The notes: generated by a model from the letters alone, not told the origin. A stretch of 24,830 nucleotides of DNA from Nanobdellota archaeon (GCA_021818905.1 JAKASS010000013.1:1-24830), one strand, 5' to 3'. Positions 1 to 7,218 are shown, numbered from the stretch's first letter. Made by a program: numbers and translations.

Positions 1-428
1 GAATGCTTGGTAAACACCTTTCTACGCAGTTCTTCCCCTATTCTCCACAGGTAGTGATAGGAAGCATTGCGTTCATCGTATCCAGTGGAGTCTATGGCGG
101 CGTCCATTCTTCTTATCCCGAACAGTCCGAACGCCAAGGACAGCATCGCATCCCATACTCGCATCGGTATCCTCCTAAAGAACTTCTGCAGTGTCGTATA
201 ATGGGGGACATTATCGAAGTCAAACAACCCTTTAAGCTCTTCCAGCTCGTCTACGACGTCCCGATAAGGCTTCCTTTCGTGTTTCATCAGGCAGATGCAC
301 GCAGCAAGCTGTGGCTGCGTGTATGTCTTCTTGGAGAACTTGTTCGAGAAGGGCGACAACGCCCTTCTCGCTATGCCCAATACGATGGACGCAAATCTTT
401 TATAGTAAGACTCCCTTCTCTTTTTCAT
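1..428 (-). CDS. DDE transposase (IS4/IS5-like), N-terminal part, cut by window edge
   Basis: Reading leftward from the ATG at 428, an uninterrupted frame of 142 codons runs off the left edge. The start is Lys/Arg-rich (MKKRRESYYKRF). A region ending KPYRDVVDELEEL and HYTTLQKFFRR matches the helical N-terminal domain of IS4/IS5-type transposases. Near residue 110 the stretch DAAIDSTGYDERNASYHY has the form of the first catalytic Asp of a DDE domain, followed by the usual D-x-T/S-G. The other catalytic residues lie outside the window. A GAGGTG Shine-Dalgarno-like sequence precedes the ATG and is part of a perfect inverted repeat (428-437 with 467-476). The family is judged from motifs only, so the exact IS group is uncertain. 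Confidence 0.72.
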   Translation of the reverse strand, partial: MKKRRESYYKRFASIVLGIARRALSPFSNKFSKKTYTQPQLAACICLMKHERKPYRDVVDELEELKGLFDFDNVPHYTTLQKFFRRIPMRVWDAMLSLAFGLFGIRRMDAAIDSTGYDERNASYHYLWRIGEELRRKVFTKH

Positions 429-476
429 AAGCACCTCTTTTTCGTTTATTTCTTATAATCATCAAGGAGGTGCTTA
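428..476 (-). repeat. Inverted repeat that can sequester the transposase ribosome binding site
   Basis: TAAGCACCTC at 428-437 and GAGGTGCTTA at 467-476 are perfect 10-base complements separated by 29 bases. In the minus-strand transcript the 3' arm holds the GAGGTG ribosome binding site and the first base of the ATG. Folding would therefore hide the start. It may also be part of the IS end; the matching outer end lies outside the window. Confidence 0.6.
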
Positions 477-535
477 CTTTAGAGGATTTCTACAGAGCCT
501 ATAGCAGCCAATAGTATTTAAAGGTCTAAGAAAAA

Positions 536-1309
536 CTATCGCAAGTCCTTTTCTTCTATACTGTGACCTAGTTTGTCTGCTTTCGCTCTAAGGTGTTCTT
601 CCACGGTTTTATTCGCCGGCTTTATGTGTATGCCGTAAGGTTTGACGTTTATGCCTTCAGAAACTAGACCGTTAATCTTATTCGGGTTGTTTGTCATTAG
701 TCTCACAGATCTTATATCAAAGCGTTTTAGGATTTCAGCCGCTATCGTAAAGTCTCTATTCTCCGTTTTGTAACCTTTCTTTGTATATCCATCGTATACG
801 CTGACGGGTTTGCCGCTATTTTGGTCCAATCGCGTGACGATCTCGGCCCCTTTCCATTCAAAAGTATCTTTATATGCAGAAAGTTTTGCGCGTATACCGT
901 TGCCTGCACCTTCTTGATTTAAGTATAATACTACCCCTTTCTTTTCCTTTCCCATCGTTTTCATAGCAAGGTCTAGTTCTTCACGGCATTCGCAGTTTGA
1001 TGCATGGAATAGCTCGCTGCTTCTACAGGAGGAATGTATCCTAACTAATGGCTCACCATAGTCTTTTAGCTTTTCTTCTGCGATTTTACCGAAAATTATC
1101 ACATCATGTTCTTTTCCGGAGGTGTAATCCCCGAAAACGAAGTAAGTAACGTCTCCGTATTCTGTCGGCAACGGCGTTCTTCCGATCTCTCTCAACAGAG
1201 GTTTATTGTCACTTTTTAGAAAATCTCTCAGTTCTTTTTCCGTTTCCCAGGGCCGATCCCATTCTTTATCTCTATAAGCGATCAATCTCAGCACCTCATC
1301 TCTATCCAT
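536..1309 (-). CDS. GTP cyclohydrolase II homologue (RibA-like)
   Basis: A 257-residue single-domain protein. GTP cyclohydrolase II opens GTP, releasing formate and pyrophosphate, as the first step of riboflavin synthesis. The zinc-binding set is visible: RIHSSC with Cys95, then the NCEC pair Cys106 and Cys108, in the family spacing of 11 and 2. YLNQEG (129-134), AY (145-146) and ENRDFT (183-188) supply the usual active-site Gln/Glu, Tyr and Arg. LMTNNPNK and the C-terminal HLRAKADKLGH also match RibA. Two points are odd: the family EGRGIG loop reads EGAGNG, and about 20 extra residues (roughly 155-182) precede RDFT. The N-terminal 50 residues are not typical either. A formyl-retaining or altered GTP cyclohydrolase activity is possible. 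A TATA-like box 26 bases upstream suggests a leaderless transcript. No other riboflavin gene is in the window. Confidence 0.85.
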   Translation of the reverse strand: MDRDEVLRLIAYRDKEWDRPWETEKELRDFLKSDNKPLLREIGRTPLPTEYGDVTYFVFGDYTSGKEHDVIIFGKIAEEKLKDYGEPLVRIHSSCRSSELFHASNCECREELDLAMKTMGKEKKGVVLYLNQEGAGNGIRAKLSAYKDTFEWKGAEIVTRLDQNSGKPVSVYDGYTKKGYKTENRDFTIAAEILKRFDIRSVRLMTNNPNKINGLVSEGINVKPYGIHIKPANKTVEEHLRAKADKLGHSIEEKDLR

Positions 1310-1330
1310 ATCGGAAAGAAGACTTTAAAA

Positions 1331-1338
1331 TTTAAATA
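1331..1338 (-). promoter_or_regulatory. TATA-like box of the GTP cyclohydrolase II gene
   Basis: On the minus strand this reads TATTTAAA, centred about 26 bases before the ATG at 1309, the archaeal spacing for a leaderless transcript. Confidence 0.5.
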
Positions 1339-1414
1339 CGCGATTTGACGGATTTATTACCGAAACTATGTCGCTTCCAGGATTCAAAGTCGAATACATT
1401 TTTCGTGCCAAGTC

Positions 1415-1672
1415 CTAAGAATCACGTGGCGAAAACAGGTAGCCCGTATCGTCGTCAACCTGTTCCAGCATACCACAGCATTTTGAAACAATGGGTACAC
1501 GCCCGCAAGCCATAGCTTCCATAACTGCCATAGAAAATCCTCCCCAGTATACGAGGGTAAGTATAATGTTGATAATTTCCTTTATTTCGTTCTTTTCCTC
1601 TGTCGCCGTACTAGTATTTAGGCTTCGTATTTTTAAAGGTTTTAAGTGATTAAAGAACTGCCACAGCCATTT
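1415..1672 (-). pseudogene. GT4-family glycosyltransferase, C-terminal relic
   Basis: The minus-strand frame ending at TAG 1415-1417 is open back to a stop at 1673-1675. It encodes, with no good start, a stretch containing GGFSMAVMEAMACGRVPIVS followed by GMLEQVDDDTGYLF. This is the signature of the GT4 glycosyltransferase donor-binding half: E-x7-E equivalent, then the E-x-V-x-D-x-x-T-G-Y-L-F turn. The normal enzyme is about 350-400 residues; only the last quarter is left and the protein stops soon after the Gly-Tyr-Leu-Phe turn. The upstream part (about 1560-1672) is less clearly related. This is the dead end of a cell-surface or glycan glycosyltransferase gene and fills most of the gap between its neighbours. 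The remainder (1673-1793) shows nothing recognisable. Confidence 0.7.
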
Positions 1673-1793
1673 TTACAGACAAATTGGTTTCTCGCCTATC
1701 TTTAGAAATATTATTTCTACCATTATATTATTTGGTCAATCTTCATTAACTTTGTAGACAATTTTGGTATGATTTTAAACAGTTTAGTCTCAA

Positions 1794-3584
1794 TTAAGTT
1801 GCAACGACTTGCGTTACTGCATGAGCACCGCTTGCGCCAAACAGGTTTACAGTGTAGGCATCACCAGAAATCAATACTGCGAAAGGCGGCTCTATAGTTA
1901 TGCCACTCGCACCCCCTGCAGCATTTGCTTGCACCTGCGGCGCTGGTCCTAAAAGAAGCTGGCCGCTTAAAGTAAATGTAAATGATGCACCAGCAGCAAG
2001 TACATAACCTGGAGGAATAACTTCATTTTTAGGTATTTGTGCCGTAAAATTTGATGCTCCGTTTGTAACCAACCTAGATGCAGCATTATTGATGGCTGTA
2101 GTTCCATTACCTGGAGCTCCTTGATTTGGCGCACCGGCCGGCCCTGAGTTTGATATTAGTGAAATTGGCGGGAACCCAAGTGTACCATTTGACAGTATTA
2201 AACGACCTATAAGCATTTGTTGTGCTTGATTAGTCGGTAGCGTGGGCGGTTTAGGCGGCGAAATGCCTGGTGGGAATTGAACATAAAGAGTTGTACCGGC
2301 AGGCAGAACTATCGTAGTAGAACCTGCTGGAATGGTGATGTTTATCGGTCCTCTTTGCGAGCCGGAATTCGGCTGAGACGGCATCGGCAATGTCGATGTT
2401 TCTATTACTTCTTCTCCACCTACATTCAATAAGGCGCCGGTGGAATTTATTGATATTGCATAAGCGGGATTCACGAGATCTAATAAATAAAATGTGCCGG
2501 TTTGCGATATGCTACCTGGTGGAGGCACTGTACCATTAGTGACATTTTGAGGGAGAGGGAGCGGCCGCGGGTTTTGCATATTAAATGTGCCAGTGGTATT
2601 CATTATAGTCCCATTAAGAAAAGTTATAATAAACTTTGGTGGGGGATTAACCCCCGAAGGCAATTGACCGTTTGGCGGCAATATCGGCATAGGAAATACA
2701 CTCGGTGGCATATGGAATAGCAGACTTGTTGGCGGGGCAGGGAAATATACATTCTTTGAACCGTTTATCATGATGCCATTTAATTCCACGCTTGCATTTC
2801 CAGTGTTTTCAACGGTTATGCTGAAACTTGTATCATTGCCATTGACTGTTATAGAGGCTGAAGTTATTTTGATCGTAGGAGTGACTGATTTAAATATATT
2901 CGATAAATTAGTATTTTTAGTGAAATTTATTCTCCTACCTACTGGTGGAAGAGAAGATGGACTTCCAGACACGTTGGAAGATTGCCCAGTAAACACATTA
3001 TTTGGCGTTATTACTGCCCTCACAGAAGGAGTAAGTACATATATGGTCTTATCAACAGTCTGTATCGAAGTAACAGAAGGCACTAGATCGATAACTGCTG
3101 TTGTGGTGCCAGCAACGCTGTTTCCGCTGGTTATATTAGCTTTTACGGTTCCTTCGCCTATGACAACCGTAGAATTAACACCGTTGATGGTTATAATCGT
3201 GCTCGTTATGTTTACTTCAATTTGTATTATTTTTGATCCGTTTGAGAGATGCATCGCCCCAAGAACCAAGAAGGCATTTTGTAAATCAAGCACATTTACA
3301 GTTCCTGTCCCGCCCGGAAGCGAAACTGTACTCAGCGTGCCATTAGAAGAGACAAGGAGCTGTACATCGGAGTAGGTTATAAAAAGAGCCGTTGTGCCTA
3401 CGGGTACTGTTGCGGGGTCTGTAAGGCTTAAGTAAACATTGTTAGCTGGCGTGGTGGAAGTTTTAGTTAGTGAAGTTGCTGGAAGAACGAAACTAAAAAC
3501 AGCGTATCCCGCGATTGCTACTACGACCACACCGATAACGATATATAAAAGGAAATGCTTTCCTCCTTTCTGAGAAGAAGCCAT
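1794..3584 (-). CDS. Cell-surface anchored protein with DUF4382-like domain
   Basis: A 596-residue protein. Residues about 11-35 (FLLYIVIGVVVVAIAGYAVF) form one N-terminal membrane helix after a Lys-containing start, so the rest should lie outside the cell as an anchored protein. Residues about 48-190 (VYLSLTDPATVPVGTTALFI, then a strand-rich region with the pattern INLxxL...G...I.v) resemble the DUF4382 domain found in archaeal and bacterial envelope proteins. The middle is rich in Pro, Gly, Asn and Thr, with many N-x-S/T sequons suggesting dense N-glycosylation. The C-terminus is Gly/Ala-rich and beta-strand-like (SGDAYTVNLFGASG). No catalytic motif was seen. A structural envelope or S-layer-associated role is inferred. 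It has its own TATA box inside an inverted repeat. Readings in other frames here are shadows. Confidence 0.7.
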   Translation of the reverse strand: MASSQKGGKHFLLYIVIGVVVVAIAGYAVFSFVLPATSLTKTSTTPANNVYLSLTDPATVPVGTTALFITYSDVQLLVSSNGTLSTVSLPGGTGTVNVLDLQNAFLVLGAMHLSNGSKIIQIEVNITSTIITINGVNSTVVIGEGTVKANITSGNSVAGTTTAVIDLVPSVTSIQTVDKTIYVLTPSVRAVITPNNVFTGQSSNVSGSPSSLPPVGRRINFTKNTNLSNIFKSVTPTIKITSASITVNGNDTSFSITVENTGNASVELNGIMINGSKNVYFPAPPTSLLFHMPPSVFPMPILPPNGQLPSGVNPPPKFIITFLNGTIMNTTGTFNMQNPRPLPLPQNVTNGTVPPPGSISQTGTFYLLDLVNPAYAISINSTGALLNVGGEEVIETSTLPMPSQPNSGSQRGPINITIPAGSTTIVLPAGTTLYVQFPPGISPPKPPTLPTNQAQQMLIGRLILSNGTLGFPPISLISNSGPAGAPNQGAPGNGTTAINNAASRLVTNGASNFTAQIPKNEVIPPGYVLAAGASFTFTLSGQLLLGPAPQVQANAAGGASGITIEPPFAVLISGDAYTVNLFGASGAHAVTQVVAT

Positions 3585-3594
3585 AATTTTCTAT

Positions 3595-3617
3595 GGCGTT
3601 TCTTATTTATAAACGCC
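3595..3617 (-). promoter_or_regulatory. TATA box flanked by an inverted repeat (promoter/operator)
   Basis: On the minus strand TTTATAAATA lies about 25 bases before the ATG at 3584. It is enclosed by GGCGTTT (3595-3601) and AAACGCC (3611-3617), a perfect 7-base inverted repeat with a 9-base spacer. Such symmetry over the TATA box would suit a dimeric repressor. Confidence 0.5.
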
Positions 3618-3781
3618 TCGACATGACTGTAACTTCAGTTGAAAATTATGTTTCCGCCGAAAATACTGACTTTGTAACTAAATGGACGTTTTTAACTAAC
3701 TTCTAAATAGCATAAAAACAAATGCTTATAAAAGTCAAAGCTAAGTTGTGGGAGAATCCTTCTAAAACTCGATCCCGTAAC

Positions 3782-4954
3782 TTAATCATGCAGTGTAAGT
3801 GCGACCGGCACAAGGATTATGAACGCGGCTCCTGCAAGCATGAATGCCGGCCCTATGCTTATCATACCTATCATCCACCCGCCAATTAAAGGACCAATCG
3901 TATAGCCGGCGTCCTTTATCGTCGCTATCGGCCCCATTAACGTTATGCCTTCTTGCTTGATAAGGTCAGACATACGTGAATAAAGAGCTATAAATATCGT
4001 GGTGTAACTGATAGTGAACGCAAGTATGAAAGCAGTGATATACAATATATTACTTGATAGAGTGAATAAGAAACCAGTAGCAGCAGTAAGTATTGCAGCT
4101 AATGACAGCACTTTCTTAACACCGTACTTGTCGACTAGATTCCCTATTGGTACTTCCAACGCTACTGCAGGTAATAAAGTGACGGTCAGTATCACACCTA
4201 TGTAAAATATGGATATGCCCTCAGAATTTAAGAATATGGCGATAAACGAATAAAAAATATTTATCAGGGCATAGAATATGACCACTAAGAACATCGTCTT
4301 CATGAAGTTCAATTTCTTCATGTTTCTAAGGAGAGCTGCAAGTTGGTTGCCAAAAGAGACCTTTTTAATCTTAGGAGAACTATGCACGAATAGCGATATT
4401 ACTATAAACGCAATGAAGCTGGCCATCGCCAAAATGTAGAAAGGAAAAAGAAAAGCTACCAATGTCGCGAAACCTCCTATTAGCGGCGCCACCCCAGAAG
4501 CAAAGTCGTTCATGCTAGAAAAAAATCCGCTTTCTTTTCCACGTACTTTCTTGCTTGCAAAAGCAAAAACATAAGCCCATGAAGTCAACCAAAGAAAGGA
4601 TGATGCGACGCCCCTTGCTATGCTTACAAGCACTAATGAAACCGTATTGTTTGCCATAGGATACAAAAGAGCAAAACCTACGTATGCTAAAAGCACTATC
4701 TGAAGCACGCGTTTCATGTTAAGCCGGTCTATTATGAGCATAAATGGAATGTTTAGAAGCACGCCGAAAAGAGTCGTTATAGAAAGTATCACGCCCGTAA
4801 TAAGCACGTCTTTTGTTATGCCGTTGACAAATATGGAGAACATCGGTGAGACTACCCCCCACCCAAAAGTATAGACAAAGAAAGCTATTGAGATTGGCAG
4901 TATAACCTTCGGAAAGTTCTTGAAGTGCCTTAAGTCACTGATCTCTTTGAACAT
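3782..4954 (-). CDS. MFS transporter
   Basis: A 390-residue protein with about 12 hydrophobic segments. It begins ILPISIAFFVYTFGWGVVSP and has a charged loop after helix 2, MLIIDRLNMKRVL, which corresponds to the MFS motif A (G-x-L-x-D-R-x-x-x-K/R). The second half repeats this as VPIGNLVDKYGVKKVL between helices 8 and 9, as expected from the internal duplication of MFS carriers. The last helices (IGPLIGGWMIGMISIGPAF) are also typical. Substrate cannot be told; proton-coupled drug or metabolite export or uptake are the usual roles. It stands alone on the minus strand with a TATA-like box (ATATTAAA region, about 4976-4983) 25 bases ahead of the ATG. Length is normal, so it appears intact. Confidence 0.88.
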   Translation of the reverse strand: MFKEISDLRHFKNFPKVILPISIAFFVYTFGWGVVSPMFSIFVNGITKDVLITGVILSITTLFGVLLNIPFMLIIDRLNMKRVLQIVLLAYVGFALLYPMANNTVSLVLVSIARGVASSFLWLTSWAYVFAFASKKVRGKESGFFSSMNDFASGVAPLIGGFATLVAFLFPFYILAMASFIAFIVISLFVHSSPKIKKVSFGNQLAALLRNMKKLNFMKTMFLVVIFYALINIFYSFIAIFLNSEGISIFYIGVILTVTLLPAVALEVPIGNLVDKYGVKKVLSLAAILTAATGFLFTLSSNILYITAFILAFTISYTTIFIALYSRMSDLIKQEGITLMGPIATIKDAGYTIGPLIGGWMIGMISIGPAFMLAGAAFIILVPVALTLHD

Positions 4955-5033
4955 AATGCAATTATATGATTTATGATATTAAACTTTTCGGTTAGAGGAC
5001 ATCGAAATAACCTAAAAAGCATGTGCAATAAAC

Positions 5034-5468
5034 TTACTCGTTAAGCTTATCTAACTTCTTGATAAGCAACTTTACACGTTTCTCTATCTCATTCCTCACG
5101 CCCCTATGAAACTCCGGGTCAATGGAACCGCGCATGTCTCGAACAGTCCAGTATTCTGTTTTCTTAGAGTTTGAGATGTAGCTTGGAAGACAAGTTCTTG
5201 CTTCGTCTTTTTGCATAAGTACGATTACTTTATCAACGTATTCTACCATTTTAGGAGTCACTTGTTTTCTTTTACAAGCGGATATATCAAGACCGACCTC
5301 TTCCAATGCAGTTATTACTCTTTCGTCTGGTGGCGATCCAGTCATGCCTTCATCTTTGACATTCGAGCCTGCACTCGTCGCCTTATGCTTATTTGTCAGC
5401 GAATTAAAAATTGCTTCAGCCATCTGGCTTCTTCCAGCATTAGCTCTGCAAATGAATAAGACTTTCAT
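5034..5468 (-). CDS. Low-molecular-weight protein tyrosine phosphatase / arsenate reductase-like protein
   Basis: A 144-residue protein starting MKVLFICRANAGRSQMAEAI. This is the P-loop C-x5-R-S of the LMW-PTP superfamily, with nucleophile Cys7 and Arg13, and it includes the Asn and Gln-Met-Ala-Glu typical of the arsenate reductase branch. A late VRDMRGSIDPEFH segment is where the general-acid Asp and the Asp-Pro lie. A single extra cysteine (near residue 85, in EARTCLP) could take part in redox relay as in thioredoxin-linked ArsC, although the canonical Cys pair spacing is not obvious. It could dephosphorylate tyrosine-phosphate proteins or reduce arsenate; the sequence does not decide. No ars repressor or pump is adjacent. 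Confidence 0.85.
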   Translation of the reverse strand: MKVLFICRANAGRSQMAEAIFNSLTNKHKATSAGSNVKDEGMTGSPPDERVITALEEVGLDISACKRKQVTPKMVEYVDKVIVLMQKDEARTCLPSYISNSKKTEYWTVRDMRGSIDPEFHRGVRNEIEKRVKLLIKKLDKLNE

Positions 5469-5558
5469 ATCTAATAATTCTTATTTTTACTCTTTTCTTA
5501 TAATCAACCTAATACTATAAAGGGGCTTTGCTAATTATAGCAATCCTCGAAAGTAATC

Positions 5559-6011
5559 CTACACTCCATCCTTTAATATCTTTCTGAGCGGATTGAGCGA
5601 GCAGACGCTCATCACTTCTTCCGAAGACACGGACTTGACGAACCTCGCCATCGCAATGGCGAATGCGAGCTGTTTCTTAAGATCGGCTTCGGCGTACTCG
5701 TGGACGGCTTTGACGTAGTGTCCTCCCATGGAGGACAGCGTCCTCCTTATCGTCTCTCTGGACACCGAGACTCCTTTTCTGTCAAGGTAAAACTGGAGGC
5801 TTTTCGTGTCCCACATCGTGACATCGTAGCCGTGCTTTGAAGAATCGTTCTCCTCTATCAGCTTCTTTATATCTTTCTTCTCCTTCTCTCCAAAGGATGG
5901 CGGCCTGCCTTCCTTGGACTTGTCCGACAGCGTCTTCTCGTGTTTCCACTGCATGATCCAGTCGTACACCGTAGAACGGTCGACCATGCAGAATCTGGCC
6001 GCCTCACATAA
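5559..6011 (-). pseudogene. IS630-type transposase, N-terminal HTH fragment
   Basis: From the ATG at 5987 a 142-residue frame encodes a helix-turn-helix (AARFCMVDRSTVYDWIMQWK, whose first part lies in the same frame before the ATG), then GRPPSF and a second winged-helix-like part (GVSVSRETIRRTLSSMGGHY). This order is that of IS630/Tc1-like transposases. The frame stays open upstream to 6032 without a start, so the gene has lost its first residues. Downstream, where the catalytic DDE domain should begin, the protein ends in an unrelated-looking tail (SLNPLRKILKDGV). Both ends are therefore missing and no transposition activity is expected. The 5' break lies next to the palindrome at 6021-6037. 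Confidence 0.68.
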
Positions 6012-6020
6012 AAAGCAAAA

Positions 6021-6037
6021 GTTGATATAATATCAAC
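6021..6037. promoter_or_regulatory. 17-bp palindrome ahead of the antitoxin promoter (putative operator)
   Basis: GTTGATAT-A-ATATCAAC is a perfect 8-base inverted repeat around one central base. It ends four bases before a TATA-like element (TATTATAA, 6041-6048), which is itself about 25 bases before the ATG at 6070. A dimeric antitoxin or wHTH regulator bound here would cover the BRE/TATA region. Autoregulation is an inference from the position. Confidence 0.55.
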
Positions 6038-6069
6038 TGATATTATAAGTATTAAAGAGAGAAAGAGAT

Positions 6070-6375
6070 ATGGGAGACGAAACTAAAAACGTTGAAAGGG
6101 TCATTAACAGAAGACCGAGTGAATTTGCCAGGTCTCCAACGCTGCAGACGGTACTTATGGTAGAGAGATTTATCGACGAAAATAGCGGAGAATATAAGAA
6201 AACGGAACTTTTCCGTAAACTGCCGCACAAGGTAATGTGGCAGACTTTTCAGGTAATAATGGATTATCTTGAAAGTATCAATAAAATAGCTTATGACAAA
6301 AATGGATATGTAATATATATCTGGAACCCCGCTTTCTTTGATAAGATGAAAAATAGACCCGATATAAAACTATGA
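6070..6375 (+). CDS. Small winged-helix protein, probable antitoxin of a RelE-type pair
   Basis: A 101-residue soluble protein. The core (TVLMVERFIDENSGEYKKTE, then LPHKVMWQTFQVIMDYLE and a beta hairpin NKIAYDKNGYVIYIWNP) has the helix-helix-helix-wing order of a winged HTH domain, with no other motif. Its stop overlaps the start of the next gene in ATGA, so the two are translationally coupled. That next gene is a RelE-like toxin, and the palindromic site just upstream fits autorepression, so antitoxin or repressor is the best guess. The spacing of the TATA-like element suggests a leaderless transcript. The antitoxin role rests on context; the fold is judged from the pattern of the sequence only. 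Confidence 0.65.
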   Translation: MGDETKNVERVINRRPSEFARSPTLQTVLMVERFIDENSGEYKKTELFRKLPHKVMWQTFQVIMDYLESINKIAYDKNGYVIYIWNPAFFDKMKNRPDIKL

Positions 6376-6695
6376 AACGTAGCAGGGTAAAATTCGTAGA
6401 CCAGAACCTTGAGAATAGTTTTAATTCTTTGTCCGAAAAGGACCCTATAAAACGAGGCATAAAGAGAGCGATAGGCTTCATAAAAGAAGATGCTTTTTGC
6501 GGCAGGAATGTAAGGAAAAGATTAATCCCAAAAAAGCTCGTAGAAAAATACAAAATAAACAATCTTTGGATATACAACTTGCCAAATGGATAGAGGCTTT
6601 TGTATTCAATTACGTCAAATGGAGAAATAGAACTGATTGTAGCGGTCCTAGATTGGATGGATCACAAAGACTACGAAAGACTGTTTGGGTTTTGA
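6372..6695 (+). pseudogene. RelE/ParE-like toxin interrupted by an in-frame amber codon
   Basis: The frame opened at ATG 6372 encodes 73 residues (RVKFVDQNLENSFNSL, a basic helix with KRLIPKKLVEKYKINNLW, then YNLPNG) and stops at TAG 6591-6593. The same frame then continues RLLYSITSNGEIELIVAVLD and WMDHKDYERLFGF to TGA 6693-6695. Read through, this gives a 107-residue protein with the RelE/ParE/YafQ order: helical hairpin, then strands with the x-L-P-x-G-W-R-L-x-Y signature and a C-terminal D-H-K-x-Y-E. The position of the stop is normally a Trp or Tyr, so a single TGG-to-TAG change explains it. The truncated product lacks the catalytic sheet and should be inactive. Genes nearby use TAG as a true stop, so recoding is unlikely. 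Confidence 0.72.
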
Positions 6696-6714
6696 AATAA
6701 ACTTAGCGCAACCA

Positions 6715-6873
6715 CTAGAACGGTCTCGCCTTCTTCGCATTCTTTGGCCGCCACCAGTAAGGAGACTTGCACCTGGGGCAGACAACAGGCACGATCTTCT
6801 CGCTTCTTCGGATCCATTCGTGCCCGCAGCGTTCGCATTTGAGTCCCTTCTTCTTGATGTCTATAAAACTCAT
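6715..6873 (-). CDS. Small zinc ribbon protein (52 residues)
   Basis: On the minus strand, ATG 6873 to TAG 6715-6717 encodes a 52-residue protein. It has two Cys pairs, KCERCGHEW (Cys13, Cys16) and VCPRCKSPYW (Cys32, Cys35), 15 residues apart, which form a complete rubredoxin-type zinc ribbon. The tail is Lys/Arg-rich. Many archaea carry such one-domain ribbons, often near toxin-antitoxin genes or transcription factors, where nucleic-acid or protein binding is assumed. It converges on the broken toxin gene. A symmetric TATA-like element (ATATATA, about 6891-6899) lies some 23 bases before the ATG. The gene is easily missed because of its length. Confidence 0.75.
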   Translation of the reverse strand: MSFIDIKKKGLKCERCGHEWIRRSEKIVPVVCPRCKSPYWWRPKNAKKARPF

Positions 6874-6980
6874 AATAATTGCTTACTTTACTAATATATA
6901 ACTCTCTAATCTGATACACTATCTCATCGTGCACAGCAATTGCCAGACGAGTCACCTATCACATATGTTGTCATAATCAT

Positions 6981-7084
6981 CCGCGAGTCTTGGGTTCCCC
7001 AAGAGTCGTCAGCTCGCCGGCTAAAGCCGGTTGCCTGTGCCGGTTTCATTTTTGGACGACTCAATTTATTGGGCGATTTTTTTT
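6981..7084 (+). ncRNA. Structured element, possible small RNA or IS605-type right-end/omega-RNA relic
   Basis: Three stems are visible. CTTGGG/CCCAAG (6989-6994, 6998-7003) has a 3-base loop. GAGTCGTC/GACGACTC (7003-7010, 7055-7062) is a long-range 8-bp stem that encloses CCGGC-TAAA-GCCGG (7017-7021, 7026-7030). On the plus strand eight Ts (7077-7084) follow, like an archaeal terminator. On the minus strand the inner hairpin reads CCGGCTTTAGCCGG, the GGCTTTAGCC type common at the right ends of IS200/IS605 elements and in the RNA transcribed with tnpB. No tnpB remains beside it. Strand and identity are uncertain. The rest of the gap 6874-7218 is AT-rich with nothing else seen. Confidence 0.42.
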
Positions 7085-7218
7085 AGGAAGTTAATATCGC
7101 CAAACGACAATCATCCATCCACTCAAAAATATAGAATAAGCGCCCATATTTAAATTTTTCGCGATTGTCTTTTTTAGAGATTTTATAAATTTATGAGTTT
7201 AGATTCTCTTCACTTATT

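Noticed and set aside
3-458. Plus-strand frame at the left edge
   Set aside because: The reverse strand encodes a recognisable transposase; the plus frame has no coherent domain.
2502-3375. Plus-strand frames inside the surface protein gene (2502-2720, 2770-3375)
   Set aside because: They lie opposite a long intact gene with a signal anchor and sequons. Their hydrophobic runs are the complement of Asn/Thr-rich codons.
6671-6955. Minus-strand frame overlapping the zinc ribbon gene
   Set aside because: It reads through the ribbon gene out of frame. Only its first 30 residues (MTRLAIAVHDEIVYQIRELY) look protein-like, and that is too little to call.
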